DNA of 64,000 nt from contig NZ_KB908305.1 in assembly GCF_000382425.1 (NCBI RefSeq), positions 1 through 64,000 of the forward strand, given 5' to 3'. The notes beneath the pieces are model-generated. The model saw nothing but the letters and a program-made list of their open reading frames with translations, made no database searches and was not told the origin of the DNA. This DNA comes from Empedobacter brevis NBRC 14943 = ATCC 43319. Its GTDB lineage: Bacteria; Bacteroidota; Bacteroidia; Flavobacteriales; Weeksellaceae. A program made the position numbers and the translations under genes. Positions 16,757 to 25,841 of the stretch are shown one piece after another (the stretch's first letter is position 1; each line of letters opens with the position of its first letter).

Positions 16757-16781
16757 TGTAAATCTACAAAACTTTTAACGG

Positions 16782-18293
16782 ATGGGAATAGTCAATAAGA
16801 TTATGGAAATTATGATGCGTAGTCGAATGAATGTCATCGAGGAAAGCATCAAAAATCCAGTTGGTACACAAGAACGTGTGTTATTTGAAAATATCAAAAA
16901 AGCCAAATCGACTATTTACGGAAAAGAATTTCATTTTGAAGAAATCAAAACCATACAAAAATTCCAAGAACAAGTTCCGGCTGTACATTATGAAGATTTT
17001 CAACCTTATATTGAATTGGCAAGAAAAGGAGAAAAAGATGTAACCTGGTATGGAAAAATAAAATGGTTTGCAAAATCTTCCGGAACAACAAATGCCAAAA
17101 GTAAATTTATTCCGATTAGTAACGAGTCTTTAGAAGATTGTCATTACGCAGCAGGAAAAACCATGTTTGCGCTGTATTTGAATGCGTATCCTGAAACAGA
17201 CATCTTCTTGCATAAAAACCTTCGCATCGGGGGGAGTAGTGAACTTTATCAAAAATACGATACTCGTTTTGGTGATTTATCCGCGATTTTGATTGATAAT
17301 TTACCTTTCTATGCTGAAATGAAAAATATTCCGAATCGTGAAATTTCATTAATGTCTGACTGGAATGTAAAAATGAATGCAATTATCAATGCAACTAAAA
17401 ATGAAGATGTTGGTTCATTGACAGGTGTTCCTTCGTGGATGCTGGTTGTATTAAACAAATTATTAGCCGAAACAGGTAAAAATTATTTGGATGAATTATG
17501 GCCTAATCTGGAAGTTTTCTTTCATGGTGGCATTAGCTTCAAACCTTATGCTGAAAACTATCATTTAATCACGAAGAAAAATTTAAATTATTTCGAGTTA
17601 TACAATGCCTCTGAAGGTTTCTTTGGAATTCAAGACCAGTTGCATAACAAAGATTTACTGTTATTGTTAGACAACGGAATCTTTTACGAATTTATTCCTA
17701 TGGAAGAATTTGGAGCTGAAAATCAGCGGTTTTTAACAATTGGTAACGTTGAAGTAGGAAAAAATTATGCCATGGTAATTACGACAAACGGAGGCTTATG
17801 GCGTTACATCATTGGAGACACCGTACGTTTTACCTCTACAAATCCACACCGAATTGTCGTCTCAGGCCGAACAAAACATTATATCAATGCGTTTGGAGAA
17901 GAGTTGGTGATTGAAAATGCTGAAGAGGCACTAAAAAGAGCTTGTGAGCAAACCAATTCTATCGTTTCTGAGTACAGCGCAGGGCCTGTCTTTATGCAAG
18001 GAAAAGAAAAAGGAGCACATGAATGGATCATTGAATTTGATAAAGAACCTGATAATTTCGAATTATTTGCAAATATCCTTGATTCTTCTTTGCAAGACGT
18101 TAATTCGGATTACGAAGCAAAACGTTTTAACAACATGACCTTAAATCCTCCTGTCATACATATTGCCAGAAAAAAACTATTCATAGAATGGATGGCTTCT
18201 CGCGGAAAATTAGGTGGACAAAATAAAGTTCCACGCTTGTCCAATACAAGAGAATTTATTGAGCCTTTAATCGAATTAAACAAAATAGGATAA
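16782..18293 (+). CDS. GH3 family acyl-adenylate-forming enzyme
   Basis: This 503-residue protein has the GH3 layout: ATP-binding motif WFAKSSGTTNAKSKFIPIS (about residues 90-108), then LTGVPSWMLVVLNKLL, YNASEGFFGIQ, and GLWRYIIGDTVRFTS. GH3 enzymes activate a carboxylate with ATP and transfer it to an amine, but bacterial substrates are not known here. Many Bacteroidota carry one such gene with unknown role. It is a single-gene unit with its own promoter and terminator. Confidence 0.9.
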   Translation: MGIVNKIMEIMMRSRMNVIEESIKNPVGTQERVLFENIKKAKSTIYGKEFHFEEIKTIQKFQEQVPAVHYEDFQPYIELARKGEKDVTWYGKIKWFAKSSGTTNAKSKFIPISNESLEDCHYAAGKTMFALYLNAYPETDIFLHKNLRIGGSSELYQKYDTRFGDLSAILIDNLPFYAEMKNIPNREISLMSDWNVKMNAIINATKNEDVGSLTGVPSWMLVVLNKLLAETGKNYLDELWPNLEVFFHGGISFKPYAENYHLITKKNLNYFELYNASEGFFGIQDQLHNKDLLLLLDNGIFYEFIPMEEFGAENQRFLTIGNVEVGKNYAMVITTNGGLWRYIIGDTVRFTSTNPHRIVVSGRTKHYINAFGEELVIENAEEALKRACEQTNSIVSEYSAGPVFMQGKEKGAHEWIIEFDKEPDNFELFANILDSSLQDVNSDYEAKRFNNMTLNPPVIHIARKKLFIEWMASRGKLGGQNKVPRLSNTREFIEPLIELNKIG

Positions 18294-18296
18294 GAA

Positions 18297-18323
18297 AAAA
18301 GAGAATCAGATTGATTCTCTTTT
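18297..18323 (+). terminator. Terminator after GH3 gene
   Basis: AAAAGAGAATCA pairs with TGATTCTCTTTT over GAT, 4 nt after the stop. Confidence 0.8.
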
Positions 18324-18392
18324 GTTTTGAAATAAAGTAGGATAATTATTTCGAAACCAGTAAATTTACTAGGAGAGAAAAAATACCTATTG

Positions 18393-20942
18393 ATGCGAAG
18401 TACGAATTTATCTGAACTTAAGTTTCACCAGATAGTAGAAAATAAGTTTCAAATTTACAACAGTCTCTTTATGAATCTGCCTTACGAAAAGATGCAGAAC
18501 ATTGGATCGTTGATTCCTTTTTTATATGAAGAAAGTCGAAAAGGTTTACCTGAAGGAAAATCACCAAACGAAATTATCAAGAATTTTTTTGAAAAATATA
18601 CGGACTTAAGAACTGAACAAGAACAAATTGACTTAATGTTTCGGATGATTCAATACATCGAACGTCAAGTTGTGTTATTTGACAGCATAGAAGATGCTGC
18701 TTTTCCTTCATTACATTCTGAAAATGAAAAAGGAAGTTTAGAGAGTATTTATCATATTGCACAAGCGCAAGGCAAAATGAAGCAAGTTAAAAATCGAATT
18801 GAAGATTTTGTAACGAGAGTCGTCTTTACAGCACATCCAACACAATTTTATCCGACAAATGTCCAACAAATTATTCAGGATTTACGCGACGCTATTCAAC
18901 AGGATTCTGTTAGTAAAATTGATTTATTGCTGCAGCAATTGGGGAAAACACCTTTTATTAACGAAGAAAAACCGACTCCTTACGATGAAGCTGTTTCGAT
19001 TATTTATTATTTACGCAATGTTTATTACCAAACAATTGGTCGGTTATACAATGAAATCAATCAATTGTTTTTTACAGAAAGTCATCCGCTTCAATCTCCT
19101 GTTATTCAATTAGGTTTTTGGCCGGGTGGAGATCGTGACGGAAATCCTTTTGTAACCGCAGAAATTACTTGGAAAGTTGCTGGTTTACTACGGACAAGTG
19201 TTTTAAAAAATTACTACAATCATATTAAAATTGTTCAGAGAAGATTAACATTCAAACACCTTACAGAGCCTTTAAAAGAATTGAGTAATTTGATTTATGA
19301 CAATATGTTCAACGAAAACGGTACCATTACGATTGACGAAATTAAAACACGTCTTCAAACCATCCGTAGCATTTTAATTGAACAACATAACGGAATCTTC
19401 TTAGATGTATTAGATGATTTTATAACACGGGTAAATATTTTCGGATTGCATTTCGCTTCATTAGACATTCGCCAAGACTCTCGCATTCATCAAAAAGTCA
19501 TCAACCAAATTGTTGAAAAATACACCGGAATAAATTTAGAAGATTTAAACGAAGCAGAAAAAATTGAACTCTTAACTAATCCTTCTTTCACAGCCAGACC
19601 TGAAGATTTTGAAGATGAACTTGTCGTCGATACCATCAAAAATGTCTACCAATTAAAAACGATTCAACAACGAAATGGAGAGTTAGGTGCTAACCGTTAC
19701 ATTATTTCAAATTCCGAAACAATTTTTGATGTACTAAACGTCTATGCTTTATTCAAATTTTGTGGTTATCATGATGAAGAAATTAAATTTGACATTATGC
19801 CCCTTTTCGAAACTATTCGCGGTTTAGATGGTGCTGAAAACACCATGAATAGCTTGTATAATTTACCTGTTTATGCACAACATTTAATGCGTAGAAAACA
19901 ACGTCAATCCATCATGTTAGGTTTTTCGGACGGAACAAAAGATGGTGGTTACATCAAAGCTAATTGGGAAATTTATCGCACCAAAGAAATCCTTTCAAAT
20001 GTGTCGGATGAAAATCAAATCGAGGTTATTTTCTTTGATGGGCGAGGTGGACCTCCTGCACGTGGAGGCGGAAAAACACATGAATTTTATGCTTCACAAG
20101 GGAAAACAATTGCCAATCACGAAATTCAAATCACAATTCAAGGCCAAACGATTACATCAAATTACGGAACACTTCCTCAGGCAAAATACAATTTTGAACA
20201 ATTGTATACTGCAGGAATTATTTCAGATATTTTTGCAACAAGCACAAGTCAAATTTCGCCTGAAGAACGTATTCTTATTGATAAATTAGCGACAATTAGC
20301 TATCAGAAATATGAAGAGTTAAAAGCGCATCCTTCGTTTCTTCCGTATTTAGAGAACATGAGTACTTTAAACTATTATGGTAAAACAAATATCGGAAGTC
20401 GGCCAAGTAAACGTGGCGGTGATAAAAAATTGGAATTTGATGATTTACGAGCCATTCCTTTTGTCGGCTCTTGGAGTCAATTGAAACAAAATGTTCCAGG
20501 GTATTTTGGTGTTGGAACAGCGATTCATGAATTGAAAAAACAAGGTCATTTAGAAGATGTAAAAGATTTATTTAAAAATTCAAGCTTCTTCAAAACCTTG
20601 ATTCAAAACAGTATGATGTCGATGGAAAAAACTTATTTCCCTTTGACTTCTTATATGAAAAATGATCCTGAATATGGTGAATTCTGGACTATTTTATATG
20701 ACGAATTCGAGTTATCCAAAGCATTGTGTTTAGAAATTTCGGGTTATTCGGAATTGATGCAAGACGAACCGTTGAACAGAGCTTCAGTACAAATGCGTGA
20801 AAAAATTGTCTTGCCTTTGTTAACGATTCAACAATTTGCTTTAAACAAAATTCATCATGACAGCGAGTATAAAGCAGTTTATGAACAAATTGTCATGCGT
20901 TCATTATTCGGAAATATTAATGCAAGTCGAAATTCGGCTTAA
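18393..20942 (+). CDS. ppc: Phosphoenolpyruvate carboxylase
   Basis: This protein of about 849 residues fixes bicarbonate onto PEP to form oxaloacetate. ATG 18393 is chosen over the adjoining TTG. Motifs include VVFTAHPTQFYP (about residue 145, catalytic His), GFWPGGDRDGNPFVT, FGLHFASLDIRQDSR, MLGFSDGTKDGGY, FDGRGGPPARGGGKTHEF and GSRPSKRGG. It is slightly shorter than enterobacterial enzymes. TAHPTQ replaces the more common TAHPTE, probably a lineage feature. AGGAGAG at 18371 is the nearest ribosome-binding-like sequence, about 15 nt upstream. Confidence 0.95.
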   Translation: MRSTNLSELKFHQIVENKFQIYNSLFMNLPYEKMQNIGSLIPFLYEESRKGLPEGKSPNEIIKNFFEKYTDLRTEQEQIDLMFRMIQYIERQVVLFDSIEDAAFPSLHSENEKGSLESIYHIAQAQGKMKQVKNRIEDFVTRVVFTAHPTQFYPTNVQQIIQDLRDAIQQDSVSKIDLLLQQLGKTPFINEEKPTPYDEAVSIIYYLRNVYYQTIGRLYNEINQLFFTESHPLQSPVIQLGFWPGGDRDGNPFVTAEITWKVAGLLRTSVLKNYYNHIKIVQRRLTFKHLTEPLKELSNLIYDNMFNENGTITIDEIKTRLQTIRSILIEQHNGIFLDVLDDFITRVNIFGLHFASLDIRQDSRIHQKVINQIVEKYTGINLEDLNEAEKIELLTNPSFTARPEDFEDELVVDTIKNVYQLKTIQQRNGELGANRYIISNSETIFDVLNVYALFKFCGYHDEEIKFDIMPLFETIRGLDGAENTMNSLYNLPVYAQHLMRRKQRQSIMLGFSDGTKDGGYIKANWEIYRTKEILSNVSDENQIEVIFFDGRGGPPARGGGKTHEFYASQGKTIANHEIQITIQGQTITSNYGTLPQAKYNFEQLYTAGIISDIFATSTSQISPEERILIDKLATISYQKYEELKAHPSFLPYLENMSTLNYYGKTNIGSRPSKRGGDKKLEFDDLRAIPFVGSWSQLKQNVPGYFGVGTAIHELKKQGHLEDVKDLFKNSSFFKTLIQNSMMSMEKTYFPLTSYMKNDPEYGEFWTILYDEFELSKALCLEISGYSELMQDEPLNRASVQMREKIVLPLLTIQQFALNKIHHDSEYKAVYEQIVMRSLFGNINASRNSA

Positions 20943-20959
20943 TTTTGAGAATATCTTAA

Positions 20960-20967
20960 TACCTTCG
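20960..20967 (+). promoter_or_regulatory. Possible -7 box directly before ruvC
   Basis: TACCTTCG resembles TAnnTTTG with one mismatch and ends 5 nt before the ruvC ATG. If used, the transcript would start at or next to the start codon. Confidence 0.35.
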
Positions 20968-20972
20968 CAACA

Positions 20973-21521
20973 ATGGAAAAAATTATTTTAGGGATTGATC
21001 CTGGAACGATGGTGATGGGTTTTGGTTTGATTGAAGTAAAAAACAACAAGATCAAGTTAATTACACTGGACGAATTGTTATTGCACAAACTTCCAAATCA
21101 ACAAACAAAATTGAAAAAGATTTTCGAAAAAACCCTTGCTATTATCGATCAGTATCATCCTGATGAATTGGCCATTGAAGCACAGTTTTTTGGCGTGAAT
21201 GTTCAATCAATGCTAAAATTAGGACGGGCACAAGGTGTTTGTATAGCAGCTTGTTTACATCGTGATATGCCGGTTGTAGAATATGCCCCAAAAAAAGTAA
21301 AAATGGCCATTACAGGAAACGGGAATGCATCAAAAGAACAAGTAGCCGGAATGTTACAGCATTTACTTGGTTTAAAAGAAATTCCAAAACGTCTGGATGC
21401 AACGGATGGGCTTGCCGTTGCTGTCTGTCATTACTTAAACTCTGGCAAAACAGCAGGAGCATCAAACTCTTATTCCGGCTGGGATGCTTTCGTAAAAAAT
21501 AATCCTAATCGAACAAAATAA
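20973..21521 (+). CDS. ruvC: Holliday junction resolvase RuvC
   Basis: This 182-residue nuclease cleaves Holliday junctions with RuvAB. It has the first catalytic Asp in GIDPGTMVMGFGL, Glu in LAIEAQFFGVNVQSMLKLGRAQGV and the C-terminal Asp pair in LDATDGLAVAVCH. The length is normal for the family. It lies 30 nt after ppc, possibly with its own promoter at 20960. Confidence 0.95.
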   Translation: MEKIILGIDPGTMVMGFGLIEVKNNKIKLITLDELLLHKLPNQQTKLKKIFEKTLAIIDQYHPDELAIEAQFFGVNVQSMLKLGRAQGVCIAACLHRDMPVVEYAPKKVKMAITGNGNASKEQVAGMLQHLLGLKEIPKRLDATDGLAVAVCHYLNSGKTAGASNSYSGWDAFVKNNPNRTK

Positions 21522-21574
21522 ATATATTTGTAATAGAATTAACACTCTAATTCTTTAAATTTAAAAAATATCAA

Positions 21575-22633
21575 ATGAAAAAATATTTAATCGCCGCATC
21601 AGTTTGTGCAACAGTTTTCTCTTCGCTATTATTCTCTTGTAAAGATTCTTCCGGAAAAAACAATACGGCTATTACTGAAATTGTTTCAAAAATAGAACAA
21701 AACAAGTATAAAATTGGTGACAAAATTGATATTCCGCTGACAAATTTAGAAGGAATTACAAAGGTTGTTGTTGCTGTAGACGGACAAGAGGTTCCTGCAG
21801 ATTTTACAATTGATGGAAAAACCATTGGATTAGGAAATCATACGGTTAATTTAAAATTCTTCAAAGGCGAAGAAGAAACCAATTCGCGCGATTTTACATT
21901 TGTGGTTTATGCCAATGAGCCTGCTGCAAAATGGTCGTATGAAATTGTGGGTACTTACCCACATAACAACGATTATTTTACGCAAGGTTTTTATTTCAAA
22001 AATGGTCATATTTTTGAAGGAACCGGGCTTCGTGATGGAAAAACACGTTTAATCGAGTATAAATTAGGCGCAACAGAACCTACAAAGTTATACCAAATAA
22101 AAGATGATGTTTTTGGTGAAGGAATTACAGAACTGAATGGTTTTATCTACCAATTAACTTGGCAAGACCGTGTGATATATAAATATGATTCCAACTTCAA
22201 TCAGGTTCAAAAATTTGAAATGCCTCCTCAGATTATCGAAGGTTGGGGAATTACGACAATTGGAAAAGAATTGGCTGTAACAGAAGGATCTCAGCGTATT
22301 CATTTCTTTGATGAGAATTTCAATTATTTAAGAACTGTTCAGGCATTTGACAGCCAGCAACCTTATAGTTATTTGAACGAGATTGAATACCACGACGGTT
22401 TAGTTTATGCGAATGTTTATTTAAAATCCGGGCATGCTGACAACAGCAATATTGTTGTTATTGATCCTCAAACCGGAGCAGTAAAAGCTGAATTTAATTT
22501 CGCCGAATTAAAAGGAAAACAAGGAAATCCGCAAGCGCAAGAATTAAACGGGATAGCGTTTAAAGAAAACGGAAACATGTTGCTGACGGGTAAGCTTTGG
22601 GACAAAATATTTGAAGTAAAGATTAAGAAATAA
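21575..22633 (+). CDS. Glutaminyl-peptide cyclotransferase-like lipoprotein
   Basis: This 352-residue protein has a lipoprotein signal (LLFSCKDSS, Cys about residue 22), then an Ig-like N-terminal part and a five-bladed propeller of the glutamine cyclotransferase family. Key segments are GTYPHNNDYFTQGFYFKNGHIFEGTGLRDG, YQLTWQDRVIYKYD, TEGSQRIHFFD, LNEIEYHDGLVYANVY and LNGIAFKENGNMLLTGKLWDKIFEV. The enzyme would convert N-terminal Gln to pyroglutamate on secreted proteins. Confidence 0.9.
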   Translation: MKKYLIAASVCATVFSSLLFSCKDSSGKNNTAITEIVSKIEQNKYKIGDKIDIPLTNLEGITKVVVAVDGQEVPADFTIDGKTIGLGNHTVNLKFFKGEEETNSRDFTFVVYANEPAAKWSYEIVGTYPHNNDYFTQGFYFKNGHIFEGTGLRDGKTRLIEYKLGATEPTKLYQIKDDVFGEGITELNGFIYQLTWQDRVIYKYDSNFNQVQKFEMPPQIIEGWGITTIGKELAVTEGSQRIHFFDENFNYLRTVQAFDSQQPYSYLNEIEYHDGLVYANVYLKSGHADNSNIVVIDPQTGAVKAEFNFAELKGKQGNPQAQELNGIAFKENGNMLLTGKLWDKIFEVKIKK

Positions 22634-22642
22634 TAGTATTTT

Positions 22643-22834
22643 ATGCGATTTATTCGGCCGAAAATTATAGGGACTTTAAAAATTCAACGAATGATGTCAG
22701 GAACATTAGCTGTTATTAATGACATTAAAAATGCTCCAAATAAAATAATCATTCCTTGCTCTAGTATTAAAGAAGGTAAAGAAATAATCGAAAAAATCAA
22801 GAATACAAAAACAGGAGAAACTATTTTTTTCTAA
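22643..22834 (+). CDS. Small hypothetical protein
   Basis: This 63-residue ORF begins 9 nt after the cyclotransferase stop and ends just before a terminator, so it is probably transcribed. It is basic (MRFIRPKIIGTLKIQRMMSG, IKEGKEIIEKIKNTKTG). No family is recognised. It may be a real downstream gene or a chance ORF in a 3' leader. Confidence 0.4.
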   Translation: MRFIRPKIIGTLKIQRMMSGTLAVINDIKNAPNKIIIPCSSIKEGKEIIEKIKNTKTGETIFF

Positions 22835-22841
22835 AAATACA

Positions 22842-22870
22842 AAAAGCTCGACCTGCAAAATCGAGCTTTT
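22842..22870 (+). terminator. Terminator after the cyclotransferase unit
   Basis: AAAAGCTCGA and TCGAGCTTTT pair over a 9-nt loop. Confidence 0.8.
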
Positions 22871-22924
22871 CTTTTCAAAAATCATCTAAAAAATTATAAG
22901 TAAAAATTTTTGGTTATGAGAGAT

Positions 22925-23422
22925 CTATAACCAAAATTGATCTTTCCAATCTGTATTGGTTAAAAGTGTATTAAATTGTTCTTTAATTACTTTTAACTTT
23001 TTTTGTGTAGCATTTTTTTCGAATTCCGGAAACATTTGTTTTTCCTCAAATCGAATGTGCAAATCCAATTCCTCTTCGATGTAAATCAAACTTTTCATTG
23101 GATTCTTAACATCTATTTTAAATAATCGCTTTAGGCGTCGGTGCTCTTTTAACGCTCTTCTTACCAAATAGTGGTCTTCATCTAATAAGGTAAAAAGAAA
23201 GTGCTCTTCTATTTCAAATTTCTTGAACAATATTTCTTGTCCATACCAATTCACATAATCAACTATACGTTGTAAATCAACTCCTTTATCTATTCCTGCT
23301 CGAATATTCCAACAAAAAAACAATGTTTTGTGGTGTCTTACACAAGCTTCGTTCAAATTCAATCCAACTGAATAAGTAAGATGGGCTAATTTCGTTTGAG
23401 GAATTTCTACAGCTAGTTCCAT
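22925..23422 (-). CDS. Hemerythrin HHE domain protein
   Basis: This 165-residue all-helical protein has the His and Glu ligand pattern of hemerythrin-like domains: VRHHKTLF, FEIEEHFLF, LKEHRRLKRLF and LDLHIRFEEKQMFPEFE. It would bind a di-iron centre and could sense or store O2 or NO, or repair Fe-S clusters. It lies 63 nt downstream of an Rrf2 regulator with Fe-S type cysteines, on the same strand, so the two are probably coregulated. Confidence 0.8.
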   Translation of the reverse strand: MELAVEIPQTKLAHLTYSVGLNLNEACVRHHKTLFFCWNIRAGIDKGVDLQRIVDYVNWYGQEILFKKFEIEEHFLFTLLDEDHYLVRRALKEHRRLKRLFKIDVKNPMKSLIYIEEELDLHIRFEEKQMFPEFEKNATQKKLKVIKEQFNTLLTNTDWKDQFWL

Positions 23423-23485
23423 ATCATGATATTTTTTTAATTCGGATATTCGGATATTTTTATCTTGTTTTAAGATATTTTTTTT

Positions 23486-23920
23486 TTAATGCTTAAGAAA
23501 AGCCAAACCTTTCTCAAGGTCATCAATCAAATTAAACATAGAAGTTTGTTCTAACATAGCTCTCAAATCACTACGAATAGCAAAAACGCGACTATGCAAA
23601 GCACAAGGTCTATTTGCATCACATTCTACCAATCCCAAAATGCAACTGTGATATAAACCATCTCCATCTATCGCTTTAATGATATTTACTAATTTTATAT
23701 CTTCCAGATGTTCAGCATCCATTAGGAACCCTCCCATTTTGCCTTTTACAGACGATATGACATTTGCTTTTACTAATTGCTGCAAAATCTTGGCAGTATA
23801 TGCTTCAGGCGAATTAATGGAATTTGCTATTTGCTTCAAGTTTACTCTATTCCCATTTACAGACTCTTGTGCAATAAACACACAAGCCTTAATTCCATAC
23901 TCACAAGCCTTTGAAAACAT
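23486..23920 (-). CDS. Rrf2 family transcriptional regulator
   Basis: This 144-residue protein has the Rrf2 winged helix (FSKACEYGIKACVFIAQ...NLKQIANSINSPEAYTAKILQQLVKANVISSVKGKMGGF) and three cysteines, SCILGLVECDANRPCALH (C-x6-C-x5-C), expected to hold an Fe-S cluster. It resembles NsrR/IscR-type sensors. The adjacent hemerythrin gene suggests control by NO, oxygen or iron-sulfur status. Confidence 0.85.
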   Translation of the reverse strand: MFSKACEYGIKACVFIAQESVNGNRVNLKQIANSINSPEAYTAKILQQLVKANVISSVKGKMGGFLMDAEHLEDIKLVNIIKAIDGDGLYHSCILGLVECDANRPCALHSRVFAIRSDLRAMLEQTSMFNLIDDLEKGLAFLKH

Positions 23921-24006
23921 TAACTTCTTTTATTCATTAAAAATTACACCACAAATATACAATTAATTTTAAATCGGACAAATTTATCTCATTAAATTTT
24001 TAAAAT

Positions 24007-24037
24007 AAAAAAACCACTCAAACAGAGTGGTTTTTTT
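24007..24037 (-). terminator. Terminator after rplY
   Basis: AAACCACTC and GAGTGGTTT pair over a short loop with A and T runs on both sides, so it may serve both strands. Confidence 0.75.
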
Positions 24038-24056
24038 ATATCTGAAAAGAAAATTC

Positions 24057-24641
24057 TTATTCTTCGTCTTCGTCTTGATCTGCATCCTTAACAGCATTAC
24101 GAGAAGTACGGATAGCTACTACTACTGCGTTATCTGGATGAGCAAACGTATAGTTATCATTTTTCAATGATTCAACATACATTTTGTGACCAATTCTCAT
24201 TGGCGTGATATCGATTTCGATTTCATTTGGTAAGTTTGCTGGAATAGCACGAACTTTTAACTTACGCATATTGAAACGTAAAACCCCACCAGCTACTAAA
24301 CCACGAGCACGTCCTACTAAACGAACTGGAACTTCCATCGTTACTGGTTTGTCTTCGCTTAATTGATAAAAATCTACGTGTAAAATTTTATCTGTTACCG
24401 GGTGAAACTGAATATCTTGCAAAATTGCTTGAATTTTAGCCCCATCAGCTAACTCGATTGTCGCTGTGTGAGCGTCTGGCGTATAAACTAATGATTTAAA
24501 CGCTTTTTCATCAGCTGAAAAGTGGATAGGCTCTCCAGAACCGTAAACCACACAAGGTACTTGTTCAGCATTACGTAGGTTACGTGTAGCCACTTTACCT
24601 AAGTCTTCTCTTTTTACACCTTGAATTGTAATTGACTTCAT
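24057..24641 (-). CDS. rplY: 50S ribosomal protein L25 (bL25/Ctc)
   Basis: This protein of about 194 residues binds 5S rRNA. The ATG at 24641 is chosen ([34 protein letters not shown]); a hydrophobic extension from ATG 24686 is not family-like. The L25 domain is followed by the long Ctc-type C-terminal domain ([19 protein letters not shown]) and an acidic tail DADQDEDEE. It follows prs, a standard pairing. Confidence 0.93.
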   Translation of the reverse strand: MKSITIQGVKREDLGKVATRNLRNAEQVPCVVYGSGEPIHFSADEKAFKSLVYTPDAHTATIELADGAKIQAILQDIQFHPVTDKILHVDFYQLSEDKPVTMEVPVRLVGRARGLVAGGVLRFNMRKLKVRAIPANLPNEIEIDITPMRIGHKMYVESLKNDNYTFAHPDNAVVVAIRTSRNAVKDADQDEDEE

Positions 24642-24686
24642 AATAATATATATAAATAAAAATAATTTAATTTTAAAGCTAAACAA

Positions 24687-25622
24687 CTAGATAACAAATC
24701 GTTGACTAATTGATTTATTGCTGTGTACCAAATGCATAACATCTGCAAAAAGCGGAGCGCAAGATAATACTTTTATTTTAGATACGGAAGTATTTTTTAA
24801 TGGAATACTATCCGTTATAGCAATTTCCTCCAACATAGAGTTTTCAAGACGCTCATAAGCAGCTCCTGATAATACTCCATGCGTCGCAATAGCACGAACA
24901 GATTTAGCTCCTTTAGACATAATTAATTCTGCTGCCTTAGCTAATGTACCAGCCGTATCAATCATATCATCTACCAAAATAACGTTTTTGCCTTCTACTT
25001 CTCCAATCAGCATCATGCTATCTACTTGGTTGGCAACTTTACGCTCTTTGTGACATATGACAATATCAGCATTTAGATATTTCGCATAGGTATTTGCACG
25101 TTTAGCACCTCCCATATCCGGAGAAGCGATACAAATATCATCTAAACCTAATCCTTTAATATATTCGACAAAAATTGTTGATGCAAATAAATGGTCAACA
25201 GGGATTTCGAAAAATCCTTGAATCTGATCCGCATGTAAATCCATTGTCATTACGCGAGTCGCTCCTGCTGTCATTAACATTTTTGCCACTAATTTTGCTC
25301 CAATTGGCACACGAGGCGCATCTTTTCGATCTTGACGAGCAAAACCAAAATAAGGGATTACAACTGTAATACTTTTTGCTGAAGCTCTTTTTGCCGCATC
25401 ACACATTAAAAGTAATTCCATTAAATTGTCTGTTGGCTGCATTGTAGAACCAATTAAGAATACACGAGCTCCACGAATTGGCTGTTCGAAAGCCGGCACG
25501 AATTCTCCGTCACTAAATTCTACAATTTTAGACTTACCAAGTTCTTGACCATAATAATCGGCTATTTTTGTTGCCAAATCTACTGATCCTCTTGTTGAAA
25601 AAAGAAATGCTGATTGTTCCAT
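24687..25622 (-). CDS. prs: Ribose-phosphate pyrophosphokinase
   Basis: This 311-residue enzyme makes PRPP from ribose-5-phosphate and ATP. It has FSDGEFVPAFEQPIRG, VIPYFGFARQDRK, MTMDLHADQIQGFF and the PRPP loop VILVDDMIDTAGTL. The length is normal. It is transcribed with rplY. A -7-like box lies 24 nt upstream. Confidence 0.96.
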   Translation of the reverse strand: MEQSAFLFSTRGSVDLATKIADYYGQELGKSKIVEFSDGEFVPAFEQPIRGARVFLIGSTMQPTDNLMELLLMCDAAKRASAKSITVVIPYFGFARQDRKDAPRVPIGAKLVAKMLMTAGATRVMTMDLHADQIQGFFEIPVDHLFASTIFVEYIKGLGLDDICIASPDMGGAKRANTYAKYLNADIVICHKERKVANQVDSMMLIGEVEGKNVILVDDMIDTAGTLAKAAELIMSKGAKSVRAIATHGVLSGAAYERLENSMLEEIAITDSIPLKNTSVSKIKVLSCAPLFADVMHLVHSNKSISQRFVI

Positions 25623-25645
25623 TGTTTGTTTTGGGAATATTTGTG

Positions 25646-25653
25646 CAAAAATA
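25646..25653 (-). promoter_or_regulatory. Likely -7 promoter box of prs-rplY
   Basis: On the minus strand the sequence reads TATTTTTG, matching TAnnTTTG, about 23 nt upstream of the prs ATG. Confidence 0.45.
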
Positions 25654-25816
25654 ATTTAAATGATTCAAAGAAGAGATAAAAAATACAAAAATTAATTTCG
25701 GCACAGTTCTTGAAGTCTTTTTTAGCACGTTAAAATAATCACAAAAAAATATTATGACTTTCGTTAGTTGTAAGCTTTTTTAACATTATTTATTTATTCG
25801 TTTTTAACAATTTATA

Positions 25817-25824
25817 TAATTTTG
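25817..25824 (+). promoter_or_regulatory. Likely -7 promoter box of the OmpA gene
   Basis: TAATTTTG matches TAnnTTTG and lies 17 nt upstream of the ATG at 25842. I see no good -33 TTG at the usual distance. Confidence 0.5.
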
Positions 25825-25841
25825 TAATTAAATATATCCTC

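Noticed and set aside
24642-24686. Hydrophobic N-terminal extension of L25
   Set aside because: It is not found in the family; MKSITIQG at 24641 is the usual start.
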